Counted from the stretch's first letter, positions 25,391 through 35,887 are shown. The stretch is 64,000 nucleotides of DNA from Rhodanobacter denitrificans (GCA_003241385.1 QFPO01000002.1:124001-188000); one strand, 5' to 3'. Program-made: numbers and translations. The notes: a model not told the origin generated them from the sequence alone.

Positions 25391-28300
25391 ATGAAGGCCT
25401 CGCTGCCTGTTTCGCCGCTGCGTCTGGGATGGACCGTCGTGCTGTCCTCGGCGCTGGCCCTGCTCGGTGCCTGCAACCGTTCCCCGCAAGGCGTGCCCGA
25501 GCTGCAGGAACGCAAACCGGTCGCCGCCGAACCGGCGACGCCGGTGGAAGGCTTCGCGCTGACCTCGGCACGCGCCGAGCCGTACCAGGGCCAGCTCGCG
25601 CTGACGCTGGAATTCTCGCGCGCGCTGACCGGCTCGCAGACGTTCGACACGCTGATCGAGGTGAGCGGACCGAAAGGCGAAACCGTCAGCGGCAGCTGGG
25701 CGCTCGACGAGGACGGCAAGACGCTGCGCTTCCCGTTCGTCCAGGCCGACGCGAGCTATACCGTACGCCTCAAGCCCGGCATCGGCGCGGTCGACGGCAG
25801 CACGCTGGCCGAGGCGGTCGAGAAGTCGGTCTATACCGGCCCGCTAGAACCGGCGGTCGGCTTCGCGTCGCAAGGCAGCGTGCTGCCGGCGCGCGAGACG
25901 CGCGGCCTGCCGGTGGTGTCGGTCAACGTGCCGGAGGTCGACGTCGAGTTCCTGCGCGTGCAGGACAAGGAGATTCCGAATTTCTTCGCGGCCTACCAGC
26001 GCAACGCCAAGCGCTCGTCCTGGGAACTCGATCCGCGCTACGGCTGGTATGGACGCGAGGGCAAGCCGGTCGCGCAGATCGCCGACTCGGTCTACGCCAA
26101 TCGCTTCGCGCTGGCCGGCAAGCAGAACGAGCGCACGCTCTCGTACCTGCCGATCCAGAACATCACCGAGCTGAACCAGCCGGGCCTGTACTTCGCGGTG
26201 ATGAAGCGCGCCGGCAGCTTCGGCGACCAGTTCGAGACCAGCTTCTTCTTCGTCAGCGACATCGGCCTGCACACGCGCGTCTACGCCGACAAGCTGTTCG
26301 TGCACACCGCCTCGCTGAAGACCGGCGCGGCGACCGGCGGGGTCGAGATCGCAGTCGTCGACGCCAAGGGCGAGACCGTCGTCAGCGGCACCACCGACGC
26401 CAGTGGCAATGCACTGCTCGGCTATACGCTCAACGCCGGCCACGTGCTGACCGCGCGTGCCGGCCGCGACGTGTCGCTGCTGCCGTTCAACCAGCCGGCG
26501 CTGGACCTGTCCGACTTCGCGGTCGGCGGTCGCCGCCAGGAACGCTTCGACGTGTTCGCCTGGTCCGGCCGCGACCTCTACCGGCCCGGCGAGACCGTGC
26601 GCCTGTCGGCGCTGCTGCGCGATTTCGACGGCAAGCCGATCGCCGCGCAGCCGCTGTTCGTCAGCCTCAAGCAGCCCGACGGCCGCGTGTTCGCGCAGGC
26701 CAAGCTCGAGCCCGGCGATCTGAACTACTTCGAGTGGACGCGCGAGATCCCGGCCGACGCGCCGACCGGCCGCTGGCAGGTCGAATTCCGGCTCGATCCG
26801 GCCGCCAAGGAGGCCAGCCAGGGCATCACGTTCCGCATCGAGGAATTCCTGCCCGAGCGGCTCAAGCTCGATCTGACGACCGCGCAGGAGCGCCTGGCGC
26901 CCGGCGAGGCGCTCGCGCTCGAGGTGCAGGCCGACTACCTGTACGGCGCGCCGGCCGCCGGCAACCGCTTCACGGCACGGCTCACCGTCGCCGTCGACCA
27001 GCACCCGGTCGAGGCCTACAAGGACTACTTCTTCGGCGACCCGACCGTGGAGCTGCCGAAGGAAGCCAAGGACGTGCTCGACGTCGAGCTCGACGAGCGC
27101 GGCCATCACAGCGCCAGCATCGACGTCACCGACGACGCCAAGCCGGCCACGCCGATCGCGGCGATCGTCTCGGGCAGCGTCTACGAGACCGGCGGACGCA
27201 CCGTGACACGCACGCTCAAGCGCACGCTGTGGCCGGCCGATGCGCTGGTCGGCGTGCGGCCGCTGTTCGACCCGAAGGATGGCGCCAGCTCCAACGCGCG
27301 CGCCGGCTTCGAGGTCGTGCGCGCCAACGCCGCCGGCGAGTCGGTCGGCGGCTCGCCGCTGAAGCTGACCCTGGTCCGCGAGCGCCGCGACTATCACTGG
27401 GTCTACGACAGCGAGAGCGGCTGGCGCTTCAACTACACCGAGCGCCAGGAGAACACCGAGAGCCGCGACCTGCCGATCCAGGCCGGCCAGGCCGCGCGCT
27501 TCGACGTGCCGGTCGAATGGGGCAACTATCGCGTCGAGCTGTTCGACCCGGACACCGGCCTGACCACGCGCTATCCGTTCTACGCCGGCTGGAGCTGGAA
27601 CGACGACAACCGCGGCCAGGAAGCGCGCCCCGACAAGATCAAGCTGTCGCTCGACAAGGAACGCTACCGCGCCGGCGACACCGTCAAGGTGACCGTGACG
27701 CCGCCGCATCCGGGCGAGGGCCTGCTGCTGGTCGAGTCCGATACGCTGCTGTACACGCAGGCGATCGACGTGCGCAAGAACGCGACGATCGAGATTCCGG
27801 TCACCGAGGCCTGGGAACGCCACGACGTCTACATCACCGCCCTGGTCTTCCGCGGCGGCTCGGCGTCGGAGAAGGTCACCCCGGCGCGCGCGGTCGGCGA
27901 GGCCTTCGTGCCGATCGACCGCAGCGAGCGCAAGATCGAGGTCAAGCTCGAGGTGCCGGCGACGATGAAGCCGCAAACCGCGCTGCCGGTGACGGTCAGC
28001 GCGCCGGCGCTGGCCGGCCGCAAGGCCGCGGTGACGGTGTCGGCGGTCGACGTCGGCATTCTCAACATCACGCGCTTCCCGCGGCCCGACCCGACCGGCT
28101 GGTTCTTCGCGCAGCGCCGCCTCGGCGTCGACGCCTACGATCTGTACGGCCGCGTCATCGAAAGCTTCGAGGGCGGCACCGCGCGGCTGCGCTACGGCGG
28201 CGACCTCGCGCTCGACGCGCTGCCGCAGGCGCGCCGGCCGACCGCGAAGGTGCAGACCGTGGATCTGTTCTCCGGCACCGTCGCGCTCGACGCGCAGGGC

Positions 28301-30346
28301 CGCGCCGAGGTCAGGCTCGACGTGCCGGACTTCAACGGCACGCTGCGCGTGGTCGCGGTCGCGTTCGCCGACGACCGCTATGGCAGCGCCGATGCCGAGA
28401 CGATCGTGCGCGCGCCGCTGGTCGCGGAAATCTCCACGCCGCGCGTGCTCGCGCCGGGCGACCGCTCGATCATGACGCTGGACCTGCAGAACTTCTCGGG
28501 CAGCGAGCGCGCGATCACGGTCGAGGTGCAGGCCGGCAAGCCGCTCGCACTGGCCGACGGCAAGCGCACGCTGACGCTGGCCGACGGCGCCAAGACCACG
28601 CTGAACTTCCCGCTGAGCGCACAGGACGGCTACGGCGTCGGCACGCTTAACGTCGCGGCCGATGCCGGCGCCGACATCCAGATCCGCCGCACGTTCGAAC
28701 TGGCGGTACGGCCGGCCTGGCCTTCGGTGCTGCGCTCGCGGCCGGCCGTGCTCGAACAACTGGCGCCGATCACGCTCGGCGCCGGCGAGCTCGACGGCCT
28801 GTTGCCCGAGTCGGTCACCGCGCGGCTGACCGTGACCAGCCTGCCGCCGCTGCCGTTCGCGGCCGCGCTGCAGGGCCTGCTCGACTACCCGTACGGCTGC
28901 GCCGAGCAGACCACCAGCAAGGGCTACGGCGCCCTGCTGCTCGACGGCGCGAGCGCCGACAAACTCGGCGTGACCGGCCTGGACGCCGACGCGCGCAAGG
29001 CCCGCGTCGAGGGCGCGCTCGGCCGCCTGGCCTCGATGCAGGTCGGCTCCGGGCACTTCGGCATGTGGGGCGGCGACGGCTACGTCAACGAGTTCCTGAC
29101 GCCGTACATCACCGAGTTCATGCTCGACGCGCGCGACGAAGGCTTCCTGGTGCCCGAGGCGACGCTGCAGAAGGCGCTGCAGCGGATCAACGACGACCTG
29201 CTCTCCGGCGGCCATCCGTACTACCAGTACGACCACAGCGACCATCTGCGCTTCGCCGACCAGGCCTGGTCCGCGTACGTGCTGGCCCGCGTCAACCGCG
29301 CGCCGCTCGGTACGCTGCGCGCGCTCTACGACAACGACCGCGGCAAGTCGCTGACGGCGCTGCCGCTGGTCCATCTCGGCATCGCGCTGAAGCTGATGGG
29401 CGACGCGCCGCGCGCCGAGCAGGCGATCGGCGAGGCGTTCGCCAAGACGGTCGACCGGCCGTCCTGGCTCGGCGACTACGGCTCGGACCTGCGCGACACC
29501 GCGCTGATGATCTCGCTGGTGCGGCGATTCGACCTCGCCAAGCCGGAGTATCTGGCTCGCGTGTTCGATCTGGCGCGCAGTCTCGACGCGAGTACCGGCG
29601 ACCGCCGCTCGCGCTGGACCTGGCTCAGCACGCAGGAACAGATCGCGATCGCGCGGCTCGGCCGCACGCTGATCGACGACAACGGCAACGCGATCTCCGG
29701 CACGCTGGCGATCGGCGCGCAGACCACGCCGGTCGAGCCGACCCAGCTATGGACGCGCAGCTTCGGCGCGGCCGACCTGCGTGCCGGCGTGCGCCTGACG
29801 CCGCAGGGCGATCTGCCGATCTATCTGAGCACCGACGTCGCCGGCGTGCCGACCACGGCGCCGGCCAACGACGACAGCCACGTCTGGATCCGCCGCCGCT
29901 ACTACACGCTCGACGGCAAGCCGTGGGAGCCGGCGCCGCTCAAGGAAGGCGACGCACTGATCGTCGGCCTGCGCCTGGAAGCGCGCGAGTCGATGCGCGA
30001 CGCCCTGCTGGTCGACCTGCTGCCCGGCGGCCTGGAGATCGAGAACTTCAACCTGACCGACGCCAAGCAGTGGGCCGACGTCGTCGTCGACGGCATCACG
30101 CTCAGCGATCGCGGCTCGGCCGCCGAGGTGCGCCACGAGGAGTTCCGCGACGACCGCTACGTCGCCGCGCTCAGCCTCGACGAGGGCCAGACCGCGCAGA
30201 TCTTCTATCTGGTGCGCGCGGTGTCGCCGGGCACGTTCCTGGTGCCGCCGCCGCTGGTCGAGGACATGTACCGTCCGCAGATCCGCGGCGTCGGCCGCAG
30301 CGAGCCGCAGCGCATCGAGGTCGGTGCGCCGGCGAAGTCGCCGTGA
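25391..30346 (+). CDS. Bacterial alpha-2-macroglobulin (YfhM-type, thioester-containing lipoprotein)
   Basis: This 1651-residue periplasmic protease trap begins with a lipoprotein signal (lipobox LLGAC) and continues through many macroglobulin beta domains. Its reactive thioester motif CAEQ lies at C1170-Q1173, inside DYPYGCAEQTTSKGYG. The thioester covalently captures attacking proteases once the bait region is cut. The length matches E. coli YfhM (1653). As in E. coli it is linked to pbpC (PBP1C), consistent with guarding the periplasm when peptidoglycan is breached. A chagasin-like inhibitor gene lies between them on the other strand. Confidence 0.95.
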   Translation: MKASLPVSPLRLGWTVVLSSALALLGACNRSPQGVPELQERKPVAAEPATPVEGFALTSARAEPYQGQLALTLEFSRALTGSQTFDTLIEVSGPKGETVSGSWALDEDGKTLRFPFVQADASYTVRLKPGIGAVDGSTLAEAVEKSVYTGPLEPAVGFASQGSVLPARETRGLPVVSVNVPEVDVEFLRVQDKEIPNFFAAYQRNAKRSSWELDPRYGWYGREGKPVAQIADSVYANRFALAGKQNERTLSYLPIQNITELNQPGLYFAVMKRAGSFGDQFETSFFFVSDIGLHTRVYADKLFVHTASLKTGAATGGVEIAVVDAKGETVVSGTTDASGNALLGYTLNAGHVLTARAGRDVSLLPFNQPALDLSDFAVGGRRQERFDVFAWSGRDLYRPGETVRLSALLRDFDGKPIAAQPLFVSLKQPDGRVFAQAKLEPGDLNYFEWTREIPADAPTGRWQVEFRLDPAAKEASQGITFRIEEFLPERLKLDLTTAQERLAPGEALALEVQADYLYGAPAAGNRFTARLTVAVDQHPVEAYKDYFFGDPTVELPKEAKDVLDVELDERGHHSASIDVTDDAKPATPIAAIVSGSVYETGGRTVTRTLKRTLWPADALVGVRPLFDPKDGASSNARAGFEVVRANAAGESVGGSPLKLTLVRERRDYHWVYDSESGWRFNYTERQENTESRDLPIQAGQAARFDVPVEWGNYRVELFDPDTGLTTRYPFYAGWSWNDDNRGQEARPDKIKLSLDKERYRAGDTVKVTVTPPHPGEGLLLVESDTLLYTQAIDVRKNATIEIPVTEAWERHDVYITALVFRGGSASEKVTPARAVGEAFVPIDRSERKIEVKLEVPATMKPQTALPVTVSAPALAGRKAAVTVSAVDVGILNITRFPRPDPTGWFFAQRRLGVDAYDLYGRVIESFEGGTARLRYGGDLALDALPQARRPTAKVQTVDLFSGTVALDAQGRAEVRLDVPDFNGTLRVVAVAFADDRYGSADAETIVRAPLVAEISTPRVLAPGDRSIMTLDLQNFSGSERAITVEVQAGKPLALADGKRTLTLADGAKTTLNFPLSAQDGYGVGTLNVAADAGADIQIRRTFELAVRPAWPSVLRSRPAVLEQLAPITLGAGELDGLLPESVTARLTVTSLPPLPFAAALQGLLDYPYGCAEQTTSKGYGALLLDGASADKLGVTGLDADARKARVEGALGRLASMQVGSGHFGMWGGDGYVNEFLTPYITEFMLDARDEGFLVPEATLQKALQRINDDLLSGGHPYYQYDHSDHLRFADQAWSAYVLARVNRAPLGTLRALYDNDRGKSLTALPLVHLGIALKLMGDAPRAEQAIGEAFAKTVDRPSWLGDYGSDLRDTALMISLVRRFDLAKPEYLARVFDLARSLDASTGDRRSRWTWLSTQEQIAIARLGRTLIDDNGNAISGTLAIGAQTTPVEPTQLWTRSFGAADLRAGVRLTPQGDLPIYLSTDVAGVPTTAPANDDSHVWIRRRYYTLDGKPWEPAPLKEGDALIVGLRLEARESMRDALLVDLLPGGLEIENFNLTDAKQWADVVVDGITLSDRGSAAEVRHEEFRDDRYVAALSLDEGQTAQIFYLVRAVSPGTFLVPPPLVEDMYRPQIRGVGRSEPQRIEVGAPAKSP

Positions 30347-30394
30347 GCGACGCGGCCGGCCAGGTGCGCACGTGCCCGCTCGGTCGCCGGTCGC

Positions 30395-30426
30395 CCGCGT
30401 GCCGCGCGCTCCGCCGCGGCACGCGG
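30395..30426. terminator. Bidirectional terminator-like hairpin between convergent genes
   Basis: A perfect 12-bp stem (30395-30406 with 30415-30426) with an 8-nt loop lies between the convergent alpha-2-macroglobulin and chagasin-like genes. It abuts the stop codon of the latter. There is no T-run on either side. Confidence 0.45.
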
Positions 30427-30427
30427 C

Positions 30428-30844
30428 TCAGCGCGCAGCCGGTGCCGACACGACGACGGTGAACACGCGGACCGGCGCCGACGCTGCCGGCACCGCGCGC
30501 GCCTCGATCCGCTCCAGGCGCAGCGTCGCCTCGCCGGGCGCGATCGCACGGAAGCGCCATTCGTACCGGCCGCCGGAGCCGACGATGCGCCGCGGCGGCG
30601 GATCGAGCAGGCGTCCGTCGGCGACCGTCTCCAGTACCGCAGCGGCGGTCGAGGCGTCGACCCGCCAGTGCGTGCCGGTACTCGGATTCGAGTACAGCCG
30701 CAGCACCAGCTCGTCGCCGACCTGCACCTGCTGCGGCGCTCCGGCATCACCGGCACCGAGCTCGACCGTCTGCGCGGCCGCACAGACTCCACCGATCCAC
30801 AACGCACCGAGAGCGATCCCTGCCACCGATCCGCGCACGCCCAT
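30428..30844 (-). CDS. Chagasin-like (I42) secreted cysteine peptidase inhibitor
   Basis: This 138-residue exported protein has a signal peptide (MGVRGSVAGIALGALWIGG, cleavage likely after AAA) and a compact beta domain. The domain carries the chagasin inhibitory loop NPSTGTHWRV (family pattern NPTTGY-W) and a second loop GSGGRYEWRFRA with the family FRA-x-x-PG turn (FRAIAPGEATL). Chagasins plug the active site of papain-like proteases. The ATG at 30844 gives the signal peptide. It is convergent with alpha-2-macroglobulin, another protease trap. A non-inhibitory I42 fold remains possible. Confidence 0.78.
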   Translation of the reverse strand: MGVRGSVAGIALGALWIGGVCAAAQTVELGAGDAGAPQQVQVGDELVLRLYSNPSTGTHWRVDASTAAAVLETVADGRLLDPPPRRIVGSGGRYEWRFRAIAPGEATLRLERIEARAVPAASAPVRVFTVVVSAPAAR

Positions 30845-31135
30845 GATCCGACTCCGATCGCTGCCGTGGCCGCAGCCTAGCAGGCCCTCGCGTGCCGTAT
30901 CGCGCACGGCCGCCGGCCGCCCGTCGCGCGCGCGGCGGCGAGGCGGGCCGCTGGTCGATGCGACCGAATGCGCAGCCGCTGCGCGAGCGCACGAGCCGAC
31001 AGCGGCCATGCGGTCGCTGCGCGCCGCCGCTCCGGACCACAGCCACTCGCATCGGCACGCCGCCGCGATCGGCCGCCCGGCCGCCTGGATCGGCCCGATG
31101 CACCCGGTCCGCCGCGTCGCGAAAACGGGCCGCGG

Positions 31136-33484
31136 ATGAAGACGATCCTACGCTCGCGCGGATTCAAGGGGCTGCTCGCGGCCGTGCTCGTGCCGGCCGC
31201 GCTGTTGTGGGTGCTCGACCGCTGCTTTCCGCTGCCGCTGCCCGACGAGTCGGGCGCCGGTACGGTCGTGCTCGCGCGCGACGGCCAGCCACTGCGTGCG
31301 TTTCCGGACCGCGATGGCGTCTGGCGCTATCCGGTCACGCCCGATCAGGTCTCGCCGCTCTACGTCGAGGCGCTGCTGAACTACGAGGACCGCTGGTTCG
31401 CGCATCACCCCGGCATCAATCCGCTGGCGCTGGCGCGCGCGGTCGGCCAGGGACTGCGGCACGGCCGCCTGGTCTCCGGCGGCTCGACGCTGACGATGCA
31501 GGTCGCGCGCATCCTCGACGGCACGCCGCATACGCTGGGCGGCAAGCTGCGCCAGATGGCGCGTGCGCTGCAGCTCGAGGCGCACCTGTCCAAGCGCGAG
31601 ATCCTGACGCTGTATCTCAACCATGCGCCGTTCGGCGGCACGGTCGAGGGCGTCGAGGCCGCATCCTGGGCGTATCTGGGCAAGTCCGCGCAGCGGCTCT
31701 CGCATGCCGAGGCCGCCCTGCTCGCGGTGCTGCCGCAGGCGCCGACGCGGCTGCGGCCCGACCGCAATGCCGAGGTCGCGCGCGCCTATCGCGACAAGGT
31801 GCTCGACCGCATGGCGCGGCTCGGCGTCTGGACGCCGGCCGCGGTCGCCGACGCACGCATCGAGACGGTCGCCTCGCGCTCGCTGCAGCCGCCGATGACC
31901 GCGGCCCTGTTCTCCGAGCGTCTGCGCACGGCCTATCCGAACCGGCGCCGGATCGCCTCGACGATCGACGTCGAGCTGCAGCGCGCGCTCGAGGCGCGCG
32001 TCGGCGACTATCTGGCGCGACTGCCCGAGCGCACATCGGCCGCCCTGCTCGTCGTCGACAACGAGACGCTCGAGACGCTGGCCTACGTCGGCTCCGGCGC
32101 GTTCGGCAGCGAGGCGCGGCTCGGCCACGTCGACATGGTGCGCGCCTGGCGTTCGCCGGGTTCGACGCTCAAGCCGTTCCTGTACGGCCTCGCGCTCGAC
32201 GACGGCCTGATCCATTCGGAGAGTCTGCTGGTCGACGCGCCGCAGGCGTTCGGCGGCTATCGGCCCGGCAATTTCGACATGGCGTTCAACGGCCCGGTCG
32301 CCGCGGCCGATGCGTTGCGCCTGTCGCTGAACATCCCGGCGGTCGATCTGCTCGACCGGATCACGCCGACGCGGTTCGCGGCGCGCCTCGAACACGCCGG
32401 CCTGAGCCTGCGCCTGCCGCGCGGAGCGCTGCCGAACCTCTCGGTGATCCTCGGCGGCGCCGGCGCGCGGCTGGAGGATCTGGTCGGCGCCTACAGCGCG
32501 CTCAATCGCGGCGGCATCGCCGGCCGCGTGCGCCACCTGCCCGACGCGCCGGTCGTCGACCGTCGCTTGCTGTCCGAGGGCGCGGCCTGGATCGTGCGCG
32601 AGATGCTCGAGGCCAATCCGCGACCCGGCTACGCCAGCGGCAGCTTCGACACCGGATCGCGGCCGCGCGTGGCCTGGAAGACCGGCACCAGCTACGGCTT
32701 CCGCGACGCCTGGGCGATCGGCGCCACGCGGCGCCACACGGTCGGCGTCTGGATCGGGCGGCCCGACGGCACGCCGCTGCCGGGCCAGTACGGCGCGGTC
32801 ACCGCACTGCCGCTGATGTTCCAGGCGGTCGACACGCTGCCGCGCAGCGCGATCGCGCCGGCGCCGCAGCCGCCGCCGGCCAACGTCACCTCGGTGGAGA
32901 TCTGCTGGCCGCTCGGGCTGGCGTTCGATCCGGACCATCCCGACCGCTGTCACCAGAAGCGCAGCGCCTGGGTGCTCGACGGCGTGATCCCGCCGACGCT
33001 GGCCGAACGCGACGCGACGCGCTGGAGTGCCGGCCTGGTCCAGCTGAGCGTCGACGCCGCCAGTGGCCGGCGGCTCGGCGCCGGCTGTCTGCGCGAACCC
33101 TCGCGCAGGATCGACGTCGCGCGCTGGCCGGTCGCGGCGTATCCGTGGCTGTCGCGCGAGACGCGGCGGCGCGCCAGCCTGCCGCCGCTGGCGCCGGGCT
33201 GCCCCGACGACGGGCTCGGCCAGCTGCAGGGGCTGCGCATCGAGGGCATCGGCGACGGCGCGACGCTGGCCCGCGCGCCGAACAGCGACCAGCCGGCGCG
33301 CGTGCGCCTGCGTGCGCTCGGCGCGGAGGGCGAGGTGCTCTGGCTGATCGACGGCCTGCTGGTCGCACGCTCGCAGGGCAGCCGGCCGATCGAGCAGCCG
33401 TTCGACACGCCCGGCCCGCGCACGATCACCGCGCTCGCAGCCGACGGCACCTATGCGCAGGTGCAGGTACGCGTGCTGCGCTGA
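31136..33484 (+). CDS. pbpC: Penicillin-binding protein 1C
   Basis: PBP1C is a bifunctional peptidoglycan synthase of 782 residues. It has an N-terminal membrane helix (about 10-27), a GT51 transglycosylase domain with catalytic E84 in NYEDRWFAHHPG, and a transpeptidase domain. The transpeptidase motifs are STLK (S343, K346), SLN (S397-N399) and KTGT (K515-T518). A C-terminal BiPBP_C domain follows. All catalytic motifs are intact. The ATG at 31136 follows a poor ribosome-binding site. Association with thioester alpha-2-macroglobulin is conserved across proteobacteria. Confidence 0.95.
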   Translation: MKTILRSRGFKGLLAAVLVPAALLWVLDRCFPLPLPDESGAGTVVLARDGQPLRAFPDRDGVWRYPVTPDQVSPLYVEALLNYEDRWFAHHPGINPLALARAVGQGLRHGRLVSGGSTLTMQVARILDGTPHTLGGKLRQMARALQLEAHLSKREILTLYLNHAPFGGTVEGVEAASWAYLGKSAQRLSHAEAALLAVLPQAPTRLRPDRNAEVARAYRDKVLDRMARLGVWTPAAVADARIETVASRSLQPPMTAALFSERLRTAYPNRRRIASTIDVELQRALEARVGDYLARLPERTSAALLVVDNETLETLAYVGSGAFGSEARLGHVDMVRAWRSPGSTLKPFLYGLALDDGLIHSESLLVDAPQAFGGYRPGNFDMAFNGPVAAADALRLSLNIPAVDLLDRITPTRFAARLEHAGLSLRLPRGALPNLSVILGGAGARLEDLVGAYSALNRGGIAGRVRHLPDAPVVDRRLLSEGAAWIVREMLEANPRPGYASGSFDTGSRPRVAWKTGTSYGFRDAWAIGATRRHTVGVWIGRPDGTPLPGQYGAVTALPLMFQAVDTLPRSAIAPAPQPPPANVTSVEICWPLGLAFDPDHPDRCHQKRSAWVLDGVIPPTLAERDATRWSAGLVQLSVDAASGRRLGAGCLREPSRRIDVARWPVAAYPWLSRETRRRASLPPLAPGCPDDGLGQLQGLRIEGIGDGATLARAPNSDQPARVRLRALGAEGEVLWLIDGLLVARSQGSRPIEQPFDTPGPRTITALAADGTYAQVQVRVLR

Positions 33485-33513
33485 ACGTCCGATGCCCGAC
33501 GCTGCAGCGCCGC

Positions 33514-33547
33514 TTGTACCGGCGCGACGCGCGAACGGACAATGTCC
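33514..33547 (+). promoter_or_regulatory. Candidate phasin promoter overlapped by palindrome
   Basis: TTGTAC (33514-33519) and GACAAT (33538-33543) are 18 bp apart. The -10 sits inside an 11-bp perfect palindrome GGACAATGTCC (33537-33547), which could be a repressor site. Confidence 0.3.
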
Positions 33548-33602
33548 AGCGCCACCGGACGCCCGGCGTCGGCGGACCGGCCCACCCGAACAGGACAAGC
33601 AG

Positions 33603-34166
33603 ATGGCAGCATCCGGATCGAAGCGCCCCACCCGTTCGCGCGGCACTGCCGAGCCCAGGCCTGCATCGCCGCGCCCGCCGGCCAAGCCCGCCGCCGCTGC
33701 ACCCGACCCCGGCACCGGCCGTTCGATCTGGCTGGCCGGTCTGGGCGCGCTGGCACGCGCGCAGGCCGAGGGCGCGCGGCACTTCCAGGCGCTGGTCAAG
33801 GCCGGCATCGATTTCGACGGTCAGCTGCGCAAGGCCGCGCGCACGCGCGGCGAGGCCGCCGGCGATCTGATCGAGGCGGTTGGCGACGCGTTCGGCGCGC
33901 GCGTGCGCTCGGCCCTGCCGGTCGTGAGCCGCGCCGAGTTCGACGCGCTGGCGGCGCGCGTCGAGACGCTCGCGCAGCGCATCGAGCAGCAGCAGCGCGG
34001 CGGCCCGGCGCGGCCGGCCGCGGGCCCACGCACCGCCGCGGCACGACCGGTCGCGCCGGCGGTGCGGCGCGTGCGCGACGAACTGGCCGACGTTGCCAAG
34101 GAACTGGAGAACGCCCAGATCGCCGCGCGCGGCGCGGGCCGGCGCGCCGGCCCACGCAAGCGCTGA
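33603..34166 (+). CDS. Phasin / polyhydroxyalkanoate granule-associated protein
   Basis: This 187-residue protein has a Pro/Ala-rich basic N-terminus and the phasin-family helix block IWLAGLGALARAQAEGARHF followed by FQALVKAGIDFDGQLRKAA. A coiled-coil-like helix comes next, then an Ala/Arg/Pro-rich tail resembling histone-like PhaF tails. Such proteins coat PHA granules and may bind DNA through the basic tail. The ATG at 33603 is preceded by AGGA. No PHA synthase is in the window, so a PHA role is inferred from family only. Confidence 0.82.
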   Translation: MAASGSKRPTRSRGTAEPRPASPRPPAKPAAAAPDPGTGRSIWLAGLGALARAQAEGARHFQALVKAGIDFDGQLRKAARTRGEAAGDLIEAVGDAFGARVRSALPVVSRAEFDALAARVETLAQRIEQQQRGGPARPAAGPRTAAARPVAPAVRRVRDELADVAKELENAQIAARGAGRRAGPRKR

Positions 34167-34173
34167 CGGCGCG

Positions 34174-34202
34174 TTGACCGATATTTCGTGCGCTGTTCTA
34201 AT
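34174..34202 (+). promoter_or_regulatory. Sigma-70 promoter for the acyl-CoA-binding protein gene
   Basis: TTGACC (34174-34179) and TCTAAT (34197-34202) each match five of six consensus bases with ideal 17-bp spacing. Transcription would start near 34209. This is the best-matching sigma-70 promoter in the window. Confidence 0.65.
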
Positions 34203-34246
34203 CGTTCGCCGGTCAAACGACGACCATGCCCGCGCGCAGGCTCGCT

Positions 34247-34522
34247 ATGCCAGACGATCTACAGGCCGCCTTTCAGACCGCCGTCGCGCGTGTCAGGGAG
34301 TTGGCCGAGCGTCCGGACAACGACACCCTGCTGAAGCTCTACGCGCTCTACAAGCAGGCCACCGAAGGCGACGCCTGCGGCCCCAAGCCGGGCTTCTTCG
34401 ATTTCGTCGGTACCGCCAAGCACGAGTCCTGGGGCAAGCTCAAGGGCATGGGCCGCGAGGACGCGATGCAGCGCTACGTCGAGCTGGTCGAGCGTCTGCG
34501 CGCCCCGGTCCGCGGCGGCTGA
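34247..34522 (+). CDS. Acyl-CoA-binding protein
   Basis: This ACBP of 91 residues binds long-chain acyl-CoA as a cytosolic carrier. The signature LYALYKQATEGDACGPKPGFFDFVGTAKHESW is present in full, including the lysines and tyrosines that hold the CoA moiety. I take the ATG at 34247, with an AGG upstream; an ATG seven codons earlier adds only MPARRLA. It lies 80 bp after the phasin gene with its own strong promoter. It is tail-to-tail with murA. Confidence 0.9.
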   Translation: MPDDLQAAFQTAVARVRELAERPDNDTLLKLYALYKQATEGDACGPKPGFFDFVGTAKHESWGKLKGMGREDAMQRYVELVERLRAPVRGG

Positions 34523-34541
34523 ACCGCCGCGTCGTTCCGGA

Positions 34542-35801
<1,260 letters not shown>

Positions 35802-35838
35802 TGCTGTGGGTCACACCTCGAAAAAGGGAACGAGCGAA

Positions 35839-35867
35839 CGGCGCACCGCCATCCTGACGGTGCGCCG
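35839..35867 (-). terminator. Hairpin in ibaG-murA spacer
   Basis: A perfect 10-bp stem (35839-35848 with 35858-35867) and 9-nt loop are followed on the minus strand, about 13 nt later, by a run of five T. The T-run is displaced, so it is an attenuator or partial terminator candidate ahead of murA. Confidence 0.45.
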
Positions 35868-35887
35868 GCTTTGAACCGCAGGCGCTT

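Noticed and set aside
25429..28650. Second plus-strand frame of 1073 codons in the same region
   Set aside because: It is an off-frame reading of the same gene, with very high arginine content and no recognisable domain.
25844..29374. Minus-strand open frame of 1176 codons inside the alpha-2-macroglobulin gene
   Set aside because: The opposite strand encodes a clear thioester alpha-2-macroglobulin. The antisense frame has Arg/Val/Gly/Asp composition typical of GC shadow frames and no motif.
31148..33808. Minus-strand frame of 886 codons over pbpC
   Set aside because: It is antisense to intact transglycosylase and transpeptidase motifs, with shadow composition.
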